A stretch of DNA of 64,000 bases, taken from Saprospiraceae bacterium (GTDB lineage Bacteria > Bacteroidota > Bacteroidia > Chitinophagales > Saprospiraceae). Position 1 is the stretch's first letter. The number at the start of each line of letters is the position of its first letter. Below the pieces are notes generated by a model. It had not been told where the DNA came from. It saw only the letters and a program-made list of their open reading frames with translations, and searched no databases. The stretch covers positions 62,001 to 126,000 of the forward strand of contig JADKFC010000006.1 in the NCBI GenBank assembly GCA_016717655.1, given 5' to 3'. Below are positions 1 to 8,715 of the stretch, one piece after another. Made by a program: the position numbers and the translations under genes.

Positions 1-1761
1 GTTGGCCTTTCTTTCTATCATAACAGGAAAGCCCCTTAATAAGATCTCATCGCTTCGCAATAAAGAAGGATAATTGCCGATTTGAATAGAAGTCCTATTG
101 GCAGTAGCGGCATAAATGATGCTACCATCGTCACTAAAGGCAAAATCACTGTAATTCAAATTGCCTCTTTGTAACAAACCTTTGAATTGCATGGATGAAT
201 TGGCAAGATAAACCGCGCCCTCATAACCGGTTATCACATAGCTGCCATCATTCGAAATTCTAAATGCATAGGGATCCAGTGGATGGTCTCCATGGTAAAG
301 GTCATCAACAGATAACACAAAATTACCCGCCTCATCCAATTCGTAGTAATCCATGTCAACAGGACTCACAGATGTGGATATTCCAATCAAAGCTGATTTA
401 CCGGGTACTAGACGCATTCTGCTTCTTTCAAAATCACCATCGCCATCTATTTGAATGCCGGTACTTCTTTGATAAGTTCTGATGGGGCTGTCCCACCAGG
501 GACTAGGGGCCATCGATGCAAGTATATAGCCATTTTCACTAGGAAGCGCATTCATGGTGTATATGCCAGTAGTAATTGCATTTACTAAACTGAGAGTTTC
601 TGCGTCATAGACGTAAACAAAGCCTTCGCTGGAGGGTACGTAGATTTCCAATCCTTTGCCCGTATCTCCAATGCCACTAAAACCAGGAGTGCCGGATACA
701 GTGATGGTTTTTTCAACCTCGCCATTACCATAGTTATACTTTATTAACTTTTGACCAGAAAGGTCGATTAGATAAATATACTCTTTTGTAGGGTGGACCA
801 GCATGTCATGAGGAATAAAATTGAAAAGGTTGCCTCCCGGTAAATCTACCAGAAGGGTATTCGAATTTCTAGACTTACCTGCATTATTGAGCACCCTTAC
901 AAAGTAACAAGCCCGATAGGACAGGGGTGGAGCATTATCAGTAGTTGATGTGGTGTTGACGTTGTCAAAAGTGGCGATCAGCTTTTTCTTTTCAAAATCA
1001 CAATTTTCATCTGAACTATAAACCTCATATTGAAGGAAGTCAGTACCAGGGTACTTGGTCCATGTTAAAACAATTTTACCATCTATTTTTTTAGCTTCAA
1101 CTAGCTCCACCTTAGCAGGCGCATTGTTGCTCACTTCCACCAGATAACTTTGACTATAGCCATCTTTATCTTTAACCGTTAGTGTGATGATGTGTACATT
1201 GGCGGAAAGTGTATTAGTGGTAAATCCGATGTTACCGTCGCTGTTCGCTTTTTGTGTGTTGATCACTCCATCTTTATCCGATTTCCACTCTATGGTCAAT
1301 TCAGTAACGGGGGTCTTGTCATCGGATACCGTTGCAGAAAACGTAACATTTTCGCCAGGTGAAAATTCTGCCGGGATGCCAGGTAGGATAAAACTGATCT
1401 GAGGGGCAAGGTTGATGTTTAAACCAGGCACAATACCAATATTAACCTGAGCCAATTCGTTTTCAATTACTTTTACCACTTCTTTACCGGAACCCACATT
1501 CTTCAATTCAGCATACACCTCATAACTGCCCGGCTCAATTTCGCTGAGCAAAACACTTCCAAATTGATCGGTAGTGCCTTCCTTACTGGCAGGTTGGGTG
1601 TAAACCCTAGCCCCGCTGGCAAAGCCGCCATTGCTAAAGACTTTTACATTCAAATCTCCCGTAAGATCCTTTGCGCAGCCACCAAAAATGGCAAGGATGA
1701 TAATTCCAATAAAATAAATTGGCCTGCCATTCAGCCATCGAGGTGATTGATATTTTTTCAT
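1..1761 (-). CDS. Outer-membrane lipoprotein with Ig/Fn3-like and beta-propeller-like regions (3' end outside window)
   Basis: The reading frame is open from an ATG at 1761 to the left edge (587 codons, no stop), so the C-terminus is missing. Residues 15-29 form a lipoprotein signal ending in AIFGGC, with Cys29 the lipidated residue. About residues 35-105 look like a carboxypeptidase-regulatory-like beta-sandwich, 110-190 like a PKD/Ig domain, and 195-280 like a fibronectin III domain. The rest has repeated short beta motifs such as YLIDLSG and VYVYDAE, typical of a YVTN/WD-type propeller. It starts 25 nt after murB and is probably co-transcribed with it. I infer a surface-exposed binding or scaffold lipoprotein; no catalytic motif is visible and the substrate is unknown. 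Confidence 0.8.
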   Translation of the reverse strand, partial: MKKYQSPRWLNGRPIYFIGIIILAIFGGCAKDLTGDLNVKVFSNGGFASGARVYTQPASKEGTTDQFGSVLLSEIEPGSYEVYAELKNVGSGKEVVKVIENELAQVNIGIVPGLNINLAPQISFILPGIPAEFSPGENVTFSATVSDDKTPVTELTIEWKSDKDGVINTQKANSDGNIGFTTNTLSANVHIITLTVKDKDGYSQSYLVEVSNNAPAKVELVEAKKIDGKIVLTWTKYPGTDFLQYEVYSSDENCDFEKKKLIATFDNVNTTSTTDNAPPLSYRACYFVRVLNNAGKSRNSNTLLVDLPGGNLFNFIPHDMLVHPTKEYIYLIDLSGQKLIKYNYGNGEVEKTITVSGTPGFSGIGDTGKGLEIYVPSSEGFVYVYDAETLSLVNAITTGIYTMNALPSENGYILASMAPSPWWDSPIRTYQRSTGIQIDGDGDFERSRMRLVPGKSALIGISTSVSPVDMDYYELDEAGNFVLSVDDLYHGDHPLDPYAFRISNDGSYVITGYEGAVYLANSSMQFKGLLQRGNLNYSDFAFSDDGSIIYAATANRTSIQIGNYPSLLRSDEILLRGFPVMIERKAN

Positions 1762-1786
1762 CTTTTTCAATTCTAGGTTACTAAAT

Positions 1787-2773
1787 TTATTTTCTTATAA
1801 CGTTCACTTCCATTTCAAGCTCTATACCAAACTTATCTTGTACCGCCTCTCTGATGCTAACAGCGTATTGGTAAATTTCATTGCCACGTGCTTGTCCATG
1901 ATTTACCAAAACAAGGGCCTGGTTCATATATGTGCCGGTATTTCCTTTTACCTGACCTTTGAAGCCGCATTGTTCGATTAGCCAACCGGCAGCTATTTTG
2001 ACTTGATCTCCAGCATTGTAACAGGGTATGGTTGGATAGCTTTCTTTCAATTTATCGGCTATATTTTTTTCAACCACAGGATTTTTAAAAAAACTACCCG
2101 CATTGCCAATTTTTTCAGGGTCTGGCAATTTATGGGTCCTTATTTCAATGATCTCTCCGGCAATAGCCTTGGGGGTGATTTTTTTCCCCTCCAATCTGCT
2201 CGCTACATCAGCGTAACCCAATACAGGATCAGGCAGTTTGGATAATAAATAACTCACTTTTGTAATGAAGTAATTATTCTTTCCCTCCTTTTTAAAAAAG
2301 CTATCTCGGTAGCCAAACTCACATTCTTCCTTGTAAAATATCCTTCGGGTGCCTTCCTCCAGGTCAATGGCTTCCAGGCTGTGAAAAGTTTTGTCCTGCT
2401 CTATTCCATAGGCCCCTATGTTTTGCATGGGAGCTGCCCCAACTGTGCCAGGAATAAGGGCTAAATTTTCAAGCCCCCATAAGCCATGACCCACTGACCA
2501 CATCACAAAGTTGTGCCATATTTCACCTGATCCCACAGAAACCAGCAAGCCATTGTCATCTTCGTCTACAACCTCTATGCCCTTGATCCTATTCAACAAA
2601 ACATCTCCGTCAAAATCATCTGCAAATAACACGTTACTGCCCCCTCCCAGTATCATAAAACTGGCTTCTCTGTCTGTCAGATATCTAAAAAGATCCTGCC
2701 CCGAATAGATGGTAACCAACTGCTGGCAATCGGCATCAGTTGCAAAAGTATGGAAGGGTTTTAATGAAGTCAT
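1787..2773 (-). CDS. murB: UDP-N-acetylmuramate dehydrogenase MurB (type I)
   Basis: MurB reduces UDP-GlcNAc-enolpyruvate to UDP-MurNAc with FAD and NADPH, an early cytoplasmic step of peptidoglycan synthesis. The 328-residue protein has the FAD-binding LGGGSN (42-47) and the IPGTVGAAPMQNIGAYG segment (108-123). It has YRDSFFK (155-161) with the substrate-binding Arg, GSFFKNP (226-232) with catalytic Ser227, and a C-terminal MEVNVI with catalytic Glu322. Length and the Tyr-containing insert fit the E. coli-like type I enzyme (342 aa). It lies 9 nt after an outer-membrane protein gene and 25 nt before a lipoprotein gene, suggesting a small envelope operon read leftward. Confidence 0.97.
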   Translation of the reverse strand: MTSLKPFHTFATDADCQQLVTIYSGQDLFRYLTDREASFMILGGGSNVLFADDFDGDVLLNRIKGIEVVDEDDNGLLVSVGSGEIWHNFVMWSVGHGLWGLENLALIPGTVGAAPMQNIGAYGIEQDKTFHSLEAIDLEEGTRRIFYKEECEFGYRDSFFKKEGKNNYFITKVSYLLSKLPDPVLGYADVASRLEGKKITPKAIAGEIIEIRTHKLPDPEKIGNAGSFFKNPVVEKNIADKLKESYPTIPCYNAGDQVKIAAGWLIEQCGFKGQVKGNTGTYMNQALVLVNHGQARGNEIYQYAVSIREAVQDKFGIELEMEVNVIRK

Positions 2774-2782
2774 GTATTGTAT

Positions 2783-3397
2783 TTAAAGAGAACTTTCCGG
2801 AGAAGTAATTTTTTTCATGAGACGCGCATTAAAATCCCATTGCAACCCAATATTAAGGCCGCTTGCGCCAGTGTCTTTGTTCCAACCATATCTGGTGTAC
2901 AGCTGCAAGCCGAAGCCGCTGATGCCAAAGCCATAACCTAGCTGGGCAATATAGGTTTTTTGCAATTTTCTGCTGACACCCTTGGCAGCAAATTCCTCAT
3001 CAAGACCATACCATTCAGTGCGATTGTATTGCAATCCACCACCAATGCTCAAGCCCATCCTTCCTTCTTTGTCAAGTGCACTCAAGCCATTAAAATTCAA
3101 TTTAGCCATGATCGGGTAACTCAGGGTTCCCATGCCTTTGTAATCATCAAGGGCCAGCCCTAAAAATCCAACACATGCCTGGGCTTCAACAGAAACTGAC
3201 ATATTTTGTCCACCTACCCATATTTTTGGACCTGCTCCCAGATTTAGGATGGCACTGCCTGCCGATCTACCGGCAACTCCGTCTTCTGGGTTTACATATC
3301 GATGGTATAAATCATTGGTTAGGGTAAATCCATATCCAAATTGGGCAGACATTTGTAAGCTGATAAAACTTAGTATAACAACAATCAGAGTTTTCAT
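2783..3397 (-). CDS. Predicted outer-membrane beta-barrel protein
   Basis: From the ATG at 3397 the product is 204 residues. It begins with a signal peptide (MKTLIVVILSFISL then SAQ) directly followed by FGYGFTLTND. The frame is open 13 codons further upstream, but the signal peptide makes 3397 the better start. The mature part has alternating hydrophobic/polar stretches with many Gly and Tyr (GLSIGGGLQYN, YGFGISGFGLQLYTRYGW), the pattern of an 8-stranded barrel. It is the first gene of the murB cluster. Family and cargo are not recognisable. A porin-like or OmpA/PorT-like structural role is inferred from fold pattern alone. Confidence 0.7.
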   Translation of the reverse strand: MKTLIVVILSFISLQMSAQFGYGFTLTNDLYHRYVNPEDGVAGRSAGSAILNLGAGPKIWVGGQNMSVSVEAQACVGFLGLALDDYKGMGTLSYPIMAKLNFNGLSALDKEGRMGLSIGGGLQYNRTEWYGLDEEFAAKGVSRKLQKTYIAQLGYGFGISGFGLQLYTRYGWNKDTGASGLNIGLQWDFNARLMKKITSPESSL

Positions 3398-3459
3398 TGG
3401 TAATGATTTTAACTTCAAAGACGGGTAATAATTCAATTTTGGTACTTAAAAATCATTTT

Positions 3460-5193
3460 TTATTTCAAAAGATTGAGTAAAGTACGATTAACCTGCTCCA
3501 ACAAGGTGCTGGCCTCGTCTTTTAATGTTTTCATCTTACCCAGATTTTCCTCTTCGTTGGCTAAGTGCTGGTCAAATGCCCTGAAATTATCTTCAATCCT
3601 GTTTTTAATTCTGGTTGTATAATCATTGAGCGTTGAGCGCACCTCTTCTTCCATTTTGATTCTACCCTTGGTTACTTCTTCTTTGAAACGTTTTACTATC
3701 TTACTTTTATTGAGCCCCAGGGTAACTCCGGCAAATATTAGGCCTACAGTAGTAAGTATGCCTCCGGTTATATCAAACACAGCCCCATTTACCAGCGCTG
3801 TGATCATCACACCAACCACCGCCATGCCTCCACCAGCTGCCAGATTGGGGGTCATTTTACCCGATTCTTTCAACAAGGTCTCATCGTAAAAATTTTCACT
3901 CTTATTCATAAACTGAGAGAAACTCTGTTGAAGATCTTTCAAAACATTGGCCCTTCGCTCTGCGATGTCTGCAAAAATATCGTCAGTATCCTCCAGTACT
4001 GTTTTATTGGTCTTTATTTTGGCATCTACCAGCTTACCCATTAGTTGGATGTTGTCCGCCACATCGGTAATACCTGCATGCAGCTTGTCTTTCAACTGGG
4101 TATTCAATTGCAATTCAAAGTCTTTGCTCTGTTGATTCAACCAATCTTTTAAGCCAGATTCTGTCCCAAACAAAGAGGAAAATGAGCGTTTTAACACATT
4201 GACAAACGAAAGTCCATCACCCAGCTCTTCTGACTTTTTCTGGGTAATTTTATCGTAGGTGGCCAACAGGTTTTCCGCCAATACTCCTACCTGGTACTGT
4301 GTCTTCTTTTCCTGATTTGCCAGGGTTTCTCTGATGTCCTCTCTAAAATCCCGATCCAGCTCAAACTGTTGACTTCTCAGATGCAGGGCATGGCTTATGG
4401 TATCGGTAATTCTTTGAGCAGTATTGGTTGAGTTGGCTAATTTCAGGTAGGGTGCCTTCCCGCCGGTTATATTCTCTGAAATAAAAAGCCTGAGGGCTTC
4501 AAAACCACTGTTCTTTTTATCGCCTTCCAATTCCTGTTTGGCCGAAACAGCGAATACTTGTGGAAAACTAAGTCCCTTTTTTTGAGCATGATCCAGGACA
4601 CCTTGCTTATTGATGGCAAGATCACCTTCGTTTAATAAATCTTTTTGTTGCAAAACAAAGATGACCTTCCTCCTCCATTCTGAATTGATGTAGTCAAAAA
4701 AGTCCCACGCAGATTGGCGATAGGGATTTTTTGCTTCAAACACAAAAACAATTAAATCGGAATAGGGAATGAACTTTTCGGTGATTTCCTGATGGTGCGC
4801 TACAATGGTATTCGTGCCCGGTGTGTCAACAATGGCTATCTCTTTAAGGATATCCACCGGCTGGGTTATTTTTTTGATGTAGTCAGTTACAAAAACCGAA
4901 CTTTCTTCGGGCCCATACACAATTTGTTGAATGGTGTCCGTCATCGGTGAAGGAGCTACTTTACATATTTCTTTTTCAGTCTCCAGCAGTGCATTTATAA
5001 ATGAACTCTTTCCTGCCTTAACTTCACCAACAATGACAAACGTAAATGGCGCCTCCAATTGCAGGTGAAGGTTCCTCACGGTTTCATTCATGCCGGTATT
5101 GTCAATATCGGCGGTTAATTTTTCCAACCTGGCTATGGCCAAAGAAAGCTGGCTGCTGATCTCGACGATCTTTGGATCTATGCTGTTTTTCAT
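3460..5193 (-). CDS. Dynamin-like GTPase
   Basis: 577-residue bacterial dynamin-family protein. G1 is GEVKAGKS (56-63), G2 is probably the Thr in SPMTDT (about 83-87), and G3 is DTPG (123-126). In the G4 position stands QQKD (182-185) instead of the usual (N/T)KxD, so guanine recognition may be relaxed. Long helical stretches rich in Gln/Lys/Glu follow the GTPase domain (about 240-450). A Gly/Ala/Val-rich hydrophobic segment (about 455-500) resembles the membrane paddle of bacterial dynamin-like proteins, and an amphipathic coiled coil closes the protein. Known relatives remodel or fuse membranes. It stands alone, with a 23-nt gap from its stop to the upstream end of the barrel gene's open frame. 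No partner dynamin gene is adjacent, although these often occur in pairs. Confidence 0.85.
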   Translation of the reverse strand: MKNSIDPKIVEISSQLSLAIARLEKLTADIDNTGMNETVRNLHLQLEAPFTFVIVGEVKAGKSSFINALLETEKEICKVAPSPMTDTIQQIVYGPEESSVFVTDYIKKITQPVDILKEIAIVDTPGTNTIVAHHQEITEKFIPYSDLIVFVFEAKNPYRQSAWDFFDYINSEWRRKVIFVLQQKDLLNEGDLAINKQGVLDHAQKKGLSFPQVFAVSAKQELEGDKKNSGFEALRLFISENITGGKAPYLKLANSTNTAQRITDTISHALHLRSQQFELDRDFREDIRETLANQEKKTQYQVGVLAENLLATYDKITQKKSEELGDGLSFVNVLKRSFSSLFGTESGLKDWLNQQSKDFELQLNTQLKDKLHAGITDVADNIQLMGKLVDAKIKTNKTVLEDTDDIFADIAERRANVLKDLQQSFSQFMNKSENFYDETLLKESGKMTPNLAAGGGMAVVGVMITALVNGAVFDITGGILTTVGLIFAGVTLGLNKSKIVKRFKEEVTKGRIKMEEEVRSTLNDYTTRIKNRIEDNFRAFDQHLANEEENLGKMKTLKDEASTLLEQVNRTLLNLLK

Positions 5194-5359
5194 ATCAATA
5201 AAAATGTAAATATACTACTTTTAGCGCTTTCAGGATAAGACAAATTAGGGGTAATTTTTGCGTAAGCCCCATCATATTCAAGGCTTTTTGGCTCTGTTCT
5301 TCACAAGCCTGCCATCCGGTCTTTTTATACTTCTTTTCTGGTATTCTGAGCTTAAAATG

Positions 5360-5367
5360 TATTTTTG
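5360..5367 (+). promoter_or_regulatory. Bacteroidota -7 box TATTTTTG
   Basis: Exact match to TAnnTTTG ending 4 nt before the ATG at 5372. This supports 5372 as the start of the following membrane protein and implies a leaderless or almost leaderless message. No clear -33 TTTG is seen. Confidence 0.5.
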
Positions 5368-5371
5368 TATT

Positions 5372-7624
5372 ATGACGAGCAGCAATAAATTTTCAATCGA
5401 TTCGCCCAATGCAGGACTATTGTTGGTGGTGATTCTGGCCATTGTACTGGGCTGGCCCATGTTTGGTACTTATTTTTTTCACCCCAATCAACACATGTAT
5501 GCCTTTGGGGGTGATGCCCTGACGCTTTATTACAACGTAGCCTATCATGCCTGTTACGGCAATGGAAGCCACCTTTCTTCAATGGCTTACCCAGATGGAG
5601 AGCTTATATTTTTAACAGATGCCCAAGGCAGCCTTGCTCTCTTGCTTTCTGGACTGCGTGAGCTCGGTCTTCCGGTATGCGATTACGCAGTTGGCATTGT
5701 CAATGGCCTGGGGGTATGGGGTTATGTGCTGTCTGCCGTCTTTTTGTACTTCTTGTTTTTATCCATTCCGATGCCCGTTTGGAGGGCTGCTCTTTTTGGA
5801 GCGCTGACTGCCGCTATGGCGCCTCACCTCCACCGACTGATTGGCCACCATGGTCTTGCCCATACTTTTTTATTACCCCTGACTTTTTTGTGGCTGGTGA
5901 GAAAATTTAACCTCAGAAAGTGGGAATGGAGGGATCTTCTCTTTTTTGCAGTGCTTGTATTTTTTACTTTCAACAATCCCTACACGGGTTTTGGTCTTTG
6001 TATGATCATTCTGCTAACTTCAGTAGTAACCATGGTACGTCATCACAAGTTAGACTCCTTTTTAGGCATGGTATCACTGGCGGGTATGACACCACTTATA
6101 TTGCTCTTTGTCTATTTTAAGATCAACGACCCTTATTCCGACAGGATAGGTCTGCAGTGGGGGTATTTTCACTACAAAGCAAGTCTGGAGGGCTTGATTG
6201 CCCCTCCCAACTCATTGATGGATAGAGGGCTGCAGCTTTGGCTTGGAAAAGGTTTCACCATGGACTTTGAGGCTTTGATGAATCTTGGCTTCCCCATTGT
6301 TTTAATCCTCCTCATTTTTGCCGGCATCCGCATTTTTAACAAGAAACTCATAGCTGATTTTCAACTTCCGGAAGTGGTAACCGCTATGACCTGGGCAGGA
6401 TTATTGATGTTTTTATATGCTTCAGCCATAATTTTCCTTCCTTTACCAAGAGATTGGGTAGAGAATGTTTTAGGCAGCATGCTCATGTTTAAAGCTTCGG
6501 CACGGATAGCCTGGCCATTTTGGTATGCCCTGGTTTTTTTGGCCATGGTCTTGCTGGAAATTACATTAAAAAGACTTTCATTTTCAGGCTATGTCTACAC
6601 CCTGGTTTTGGTCACCCTGACCTGGCTCACAGATTATGCCACTTACCGAAAGCCTATGTTTACCGAAACAGTGCATCCCAACTTTTTCGACCAAAATGCC
6701 AACAATGAAATCAGATCCTTGCTGGAAGCCAATCATATTTCACCAACCAATTACCAGGGAATTTACCTCTTACCCAAACTTCTAACTTGGACAGATCATT
6801 TTCATAGTGAGCCTAATTTTTTCAATCAGTTTTTTGGCATGCGCCTTTCACAAACCACCGGGCTTCCAATTGTTAGCGCCATGCTCTCCAGAATGTCTAT
6901 TGGTCAAACGGCAGAACGAATTGAATTTTTATCAGATCCCCTGATTAAAAAGTCCCTACACAAAAGATTTCCCAATTCAAAACCCTTGCTGATTCTGAGA
7001 GGTAAAGGAGAAACCCAACTGAAAGCTGGTGAATTGTACCTTATGTCGATTTGTGATACCATTCTCGAACACAAAGATTTTACCCTGTTTAGCCTGCCCC
7101 TTGATAGGGTAAATAGCTATAGTTTGCTGAAAGAGATCAGTGACGGAAGGATAACTAACAATGGCAGCCTTAACGCTGATAACTTTTTTTACCTGGAGGG
7201 TTTACAAGACAATGGCAATAAAAATTATGCCGGTAAAAAATCAATTGAGGTGAACAAAGGCGAATCAGAGATCGCTTCATTTCGTTTGGCAAAAGCCCTT
7301 GATTCCGTCTACCATTTTTCTGCCTGGTCCTACATCGATCCTTCAAAATATGACCTGGGCCAATGGTCATTGAGATCGTATGACCAGCAGGGAAAAGAAG
7401 TGGCAAGAACAGATATTAATCTAAACCAGTCTTCTGAAGTTCATGATCAATGGGTGAGGGTAGATATGGAGGTGAAGGTGTGTGAAAACTGCAGTTATAA
7501 GATTTATTTCAATACCAATAAAAAATCATGGGTAGATGAAATTGTATTCAGGCCAAAATCACAATATCATTTTATAGACCAGGCTGGAACAAAAGTCTAC
7601 AATGGATTTAGGATCGATCCCTAA
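5372..7624 (+). CDS. Large polytopic membrane protein, GT-C glycosyltransferase-like, with C-terminal beta domain
   Basis: From ATG 5372 the protein has 750 residues; the frame is open from a TTG at 5258, but the -7 box argues for 5372. Roughly ten or more hydrophobic segments fill the first 440 residues. The first extracytoplasmic loop has acidic and aromatic motifs (GGDALTLYYNV, YPDGELIF), as in GT-C enzymes that use lipid-linked sugar donors. The last ~300 residues are soluble; about 610-745 look like a carbohydrate-binding-type beta-sandwich (FHFSAWSYIDPS-like core, WVRVDMEVKV). I infer transfer of a sugar to an envelope acceptor, but no specific family or substrate can be assigned. It converges on the Cys-rich gene across a shared terminator. 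Confidence 0.65.
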   Translation: MTSSNKFSIDSPNAGLLLVVILAIVLGWPMFGTYFFHPNQHMYAFGGDALTLYYNVAYHACYGNGSHLSSMAYPDGELIFLTDAQGSLALLLSGLRELGLPVCDYAVGIVNGLGVWGYVLSAVFLYFLFLSIPMPVWRAALFGALTAAMAPHLHRLIGHHGLAHTFLLPLTFLWLVRKFNLRKWEWRDLLFFAVLVFFTFNNPYTGFGLCMIILLTSVVTMVRHHKLDSFLGMVSLAGMTPLILLFVYFKINDPYSDRIGLQWGYFHYKASLEGLIAPPNSLMDRGLQLWLGKGFTMDFEALMNLGFPIVLILLIFAGIRIFNKKLIADFQLPEVVTAMTWAGLLMFLYASAIIFLPLPRDWVENVLGSMLMFKASARIAWPFWYALVFLAMVLLEITLKRLSFSGYVYTLVLVTLTWLTDYATYRKPMFTETVHPNFFDQNANNEIRSLLEANHISPTNYQGIYLLPKLLTWTDHFHSEPNFFNQFFGMRLSQTTGLPIVSAMLSRMSIGQTAERIEFLSDPLIKKSLHKRFPNSKPLLILRGKGETQLKAGELYLMSICDTILEHKDFTLFSLPLDRVNSYSLLKEISDGRITNNGSLNADNFFYLEGLQDNGNKNYAGKKSIEVNKGESEIASFRLAKALDSVYHFSAWSYIDPSKYDLGQWSLRSYDQQGKEVARTDINLNQSSEVHDQWVRVDMEVKVCENCSYKIYFNTNKKSWVDEIVFRPKSQYHFIDQAGTKVYNGFRIDP

Positions 7625-7631
7625 AAATAAA

Positions 7632-7667
7632 AAAGCCCATCCTCGCTAGCGGGGATAGGCTTCTTTA
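7632..7667. terminator. Bidirectional Rho-independent terminator
   Basis: AAGCCCATCC (from 7633) pairs with GGATAGGCTT (to 7662) around a short GC-rich loop containing GCTAGC, with one internal mismatch. It is flanked by A-rich sequence on the left and T-rich on the right. It sits between two convergent genes, so it can end both transcripts. Confidence 0.75.
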
Positions 7668-7687
7668 TAATGATCTTTAAGTATTCC

Positions 7688-8164
7688 TTATTTGTTTTTG
7701 CCTGCGCAAGCTTTAGCTCCTTTGTCAGATGCACAACATTTTTTGTCGCCATCTTTTTTGCAGCATGCTTTTGCTTCGGTTGTTTTTACTTCACCAGTAG
7801 TGGCATTTCTTTCCATGCTGGCAGAAGCTACACGTGTGAATTTTTTCTCTGCTGTGTTGTACTCAACTTCGTTCCAGCTAACTGAACCAGAATGCTCGCA
7901 AACTGATTTTTCGTAGTAAGAAACTTTACCTGAGGTTTCACAAACTCTTTTTTGGATGTTTTCATTTGCAGCAGCAGCTACTTCAGCTTCTGATTCCATA
8001 GAAGCAGATGCAACTTTAGATCCTGCACAAGCTTTTGCATCCGCACCGGCTGTTTTTTTCGATGCACAACAAGCTTTATCAGCTGAAGCTGATTTTGAAC
8101 ACTGAGCATTTGCAGTAAGACCTGTAGCCAGAACAAATGCGAAAAGGAAAAGAATTTTTCTCAT
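7688..8164 (-). CDS. Secreted cysteine-rich repeat protein
   Basis: 158 residues with a clear signal peptide (RKILFLFAFVLATGL...NAQ). The mature part has 11 cysteines in CC and single-C clusters (KACCASKK, AKACAGSK, KACCKKDGDKKCCASDK). The motif VCExSGxVS occurs twice (VCETSGKVS, VCEHSGSVS), as do (K/R)VASASME and AKACAG. This looks like internal duplication in a periplasmic or surface protein that binds metal or forms disulfides. No enzyme motif is present. It has its own exact -7 box and a strong terminator, so it is a single-gene unit. Function unknown. Confidence 0.75.
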   Translation of the reverse strand: MRKILFLFAFVLATGLTANAQCSKSASADKACCASKKTAGADAKACAGSKVASASMESEAEVAAAANENIQKRVCETSGKVSYYEKSVCEHSGSVSWNEVEYNTAEKKFTRVASASMERNATTGEVKTTEAKACCKKDGDKKCCASDKGAKACAGKNK

Positions 8165-8193
8165 TGATGGTAGTTTTAAGAATTTGATATATG

Positions 8194-8201
8194 CAAAGAT
8201 A
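8194..8201 (-). promoter_or_regulatory. -7 box TATCTTTG for the Cys-rich gene
   Basis: On the minus strand the exact TAnnTTTG box lies 29 nt before the ATG at 8164. No convincing -33 element is seen. Confidence 0.6.
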
Positions 8202-8260
8202 ACGAATTTACAATTGGAGCATTAGAAAAAGTACTAACTTTAACCAAATTTTAGGATTCA

Positions 8261-8686
8261 ATGTTAAAATTACCCGTTTTTCTCATATTAATAGCTATGA
8301 TTTCTTGTAACCATAAGATTTACAGTCCCTTGTCGTATGAAGGGGAAATGCTGGAATGGGGAACAGGAGGCGGCTTTACGGGAGCTGTTAAGTCGTATTG
8401 TGTTTTGGATAATGGCATCTATTTTAAAACTGAAGACAGTGGCAAGTCTTACCTGGAGGTAGGAAAGATGAAAAAATCTGCAGTCAGACAGTTTTTTGAT
8501 AATTATGATAAATTGGGACTTTCCTCACTGAAACTCAATGAACCTGGAAATAGATATTATTTTATATCTCGCAAAAACACGAAATCAGAACACAAACTTA
8601 TCTGGGGACAAAAAGAGCTGGAGAACAAAGTGCCATCTATCCTCCACAAAAATTTGATGAAGGCTATCCAGGAAGACAATCAATAA
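8261..8686 (+). CDS. Small lipoprotein of unknown function
   Basis: 141 residues. The N-terminus LILIAMISCNHK is a lipoprotein signal with the lipid-accepting Cys at position 16. The remainder is soluble with mixed alpha/beta character (YFKTEDSGKSYLEVGKMKKS, then a charged C-terminal helix). No family motif is recognised. It lies 29 nt before the M4 peptidase gene in the same direction, which itself has an AT-rich possible promoter, so co-transcription is uncertain. Confidence 0.65.
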   Translation: MLKLPVFLILIAMISCNHKIYSPLSYEGEMLEWGTGGGFTGAVKSYCVLDNGIYFKTEDSGKSYLEVGKMKKSAVRQFFDNYDKLGLSSLKLNEPGNRYYFISRKNTKSEHKLIWGQKELENKVPSILHKNLMKAIQEDNQ

Positions 8687-8715
8687 ATCAGTAGTATAAT
8701 TTTTATTTTTAGAAG

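Noticed and set aside
264..1746. Short plus-strand open frames in the first 1.8 kb
   Set aside because: They lie antisense to a continuous 587-codon frame with signal peptide and recognisable beta domains.
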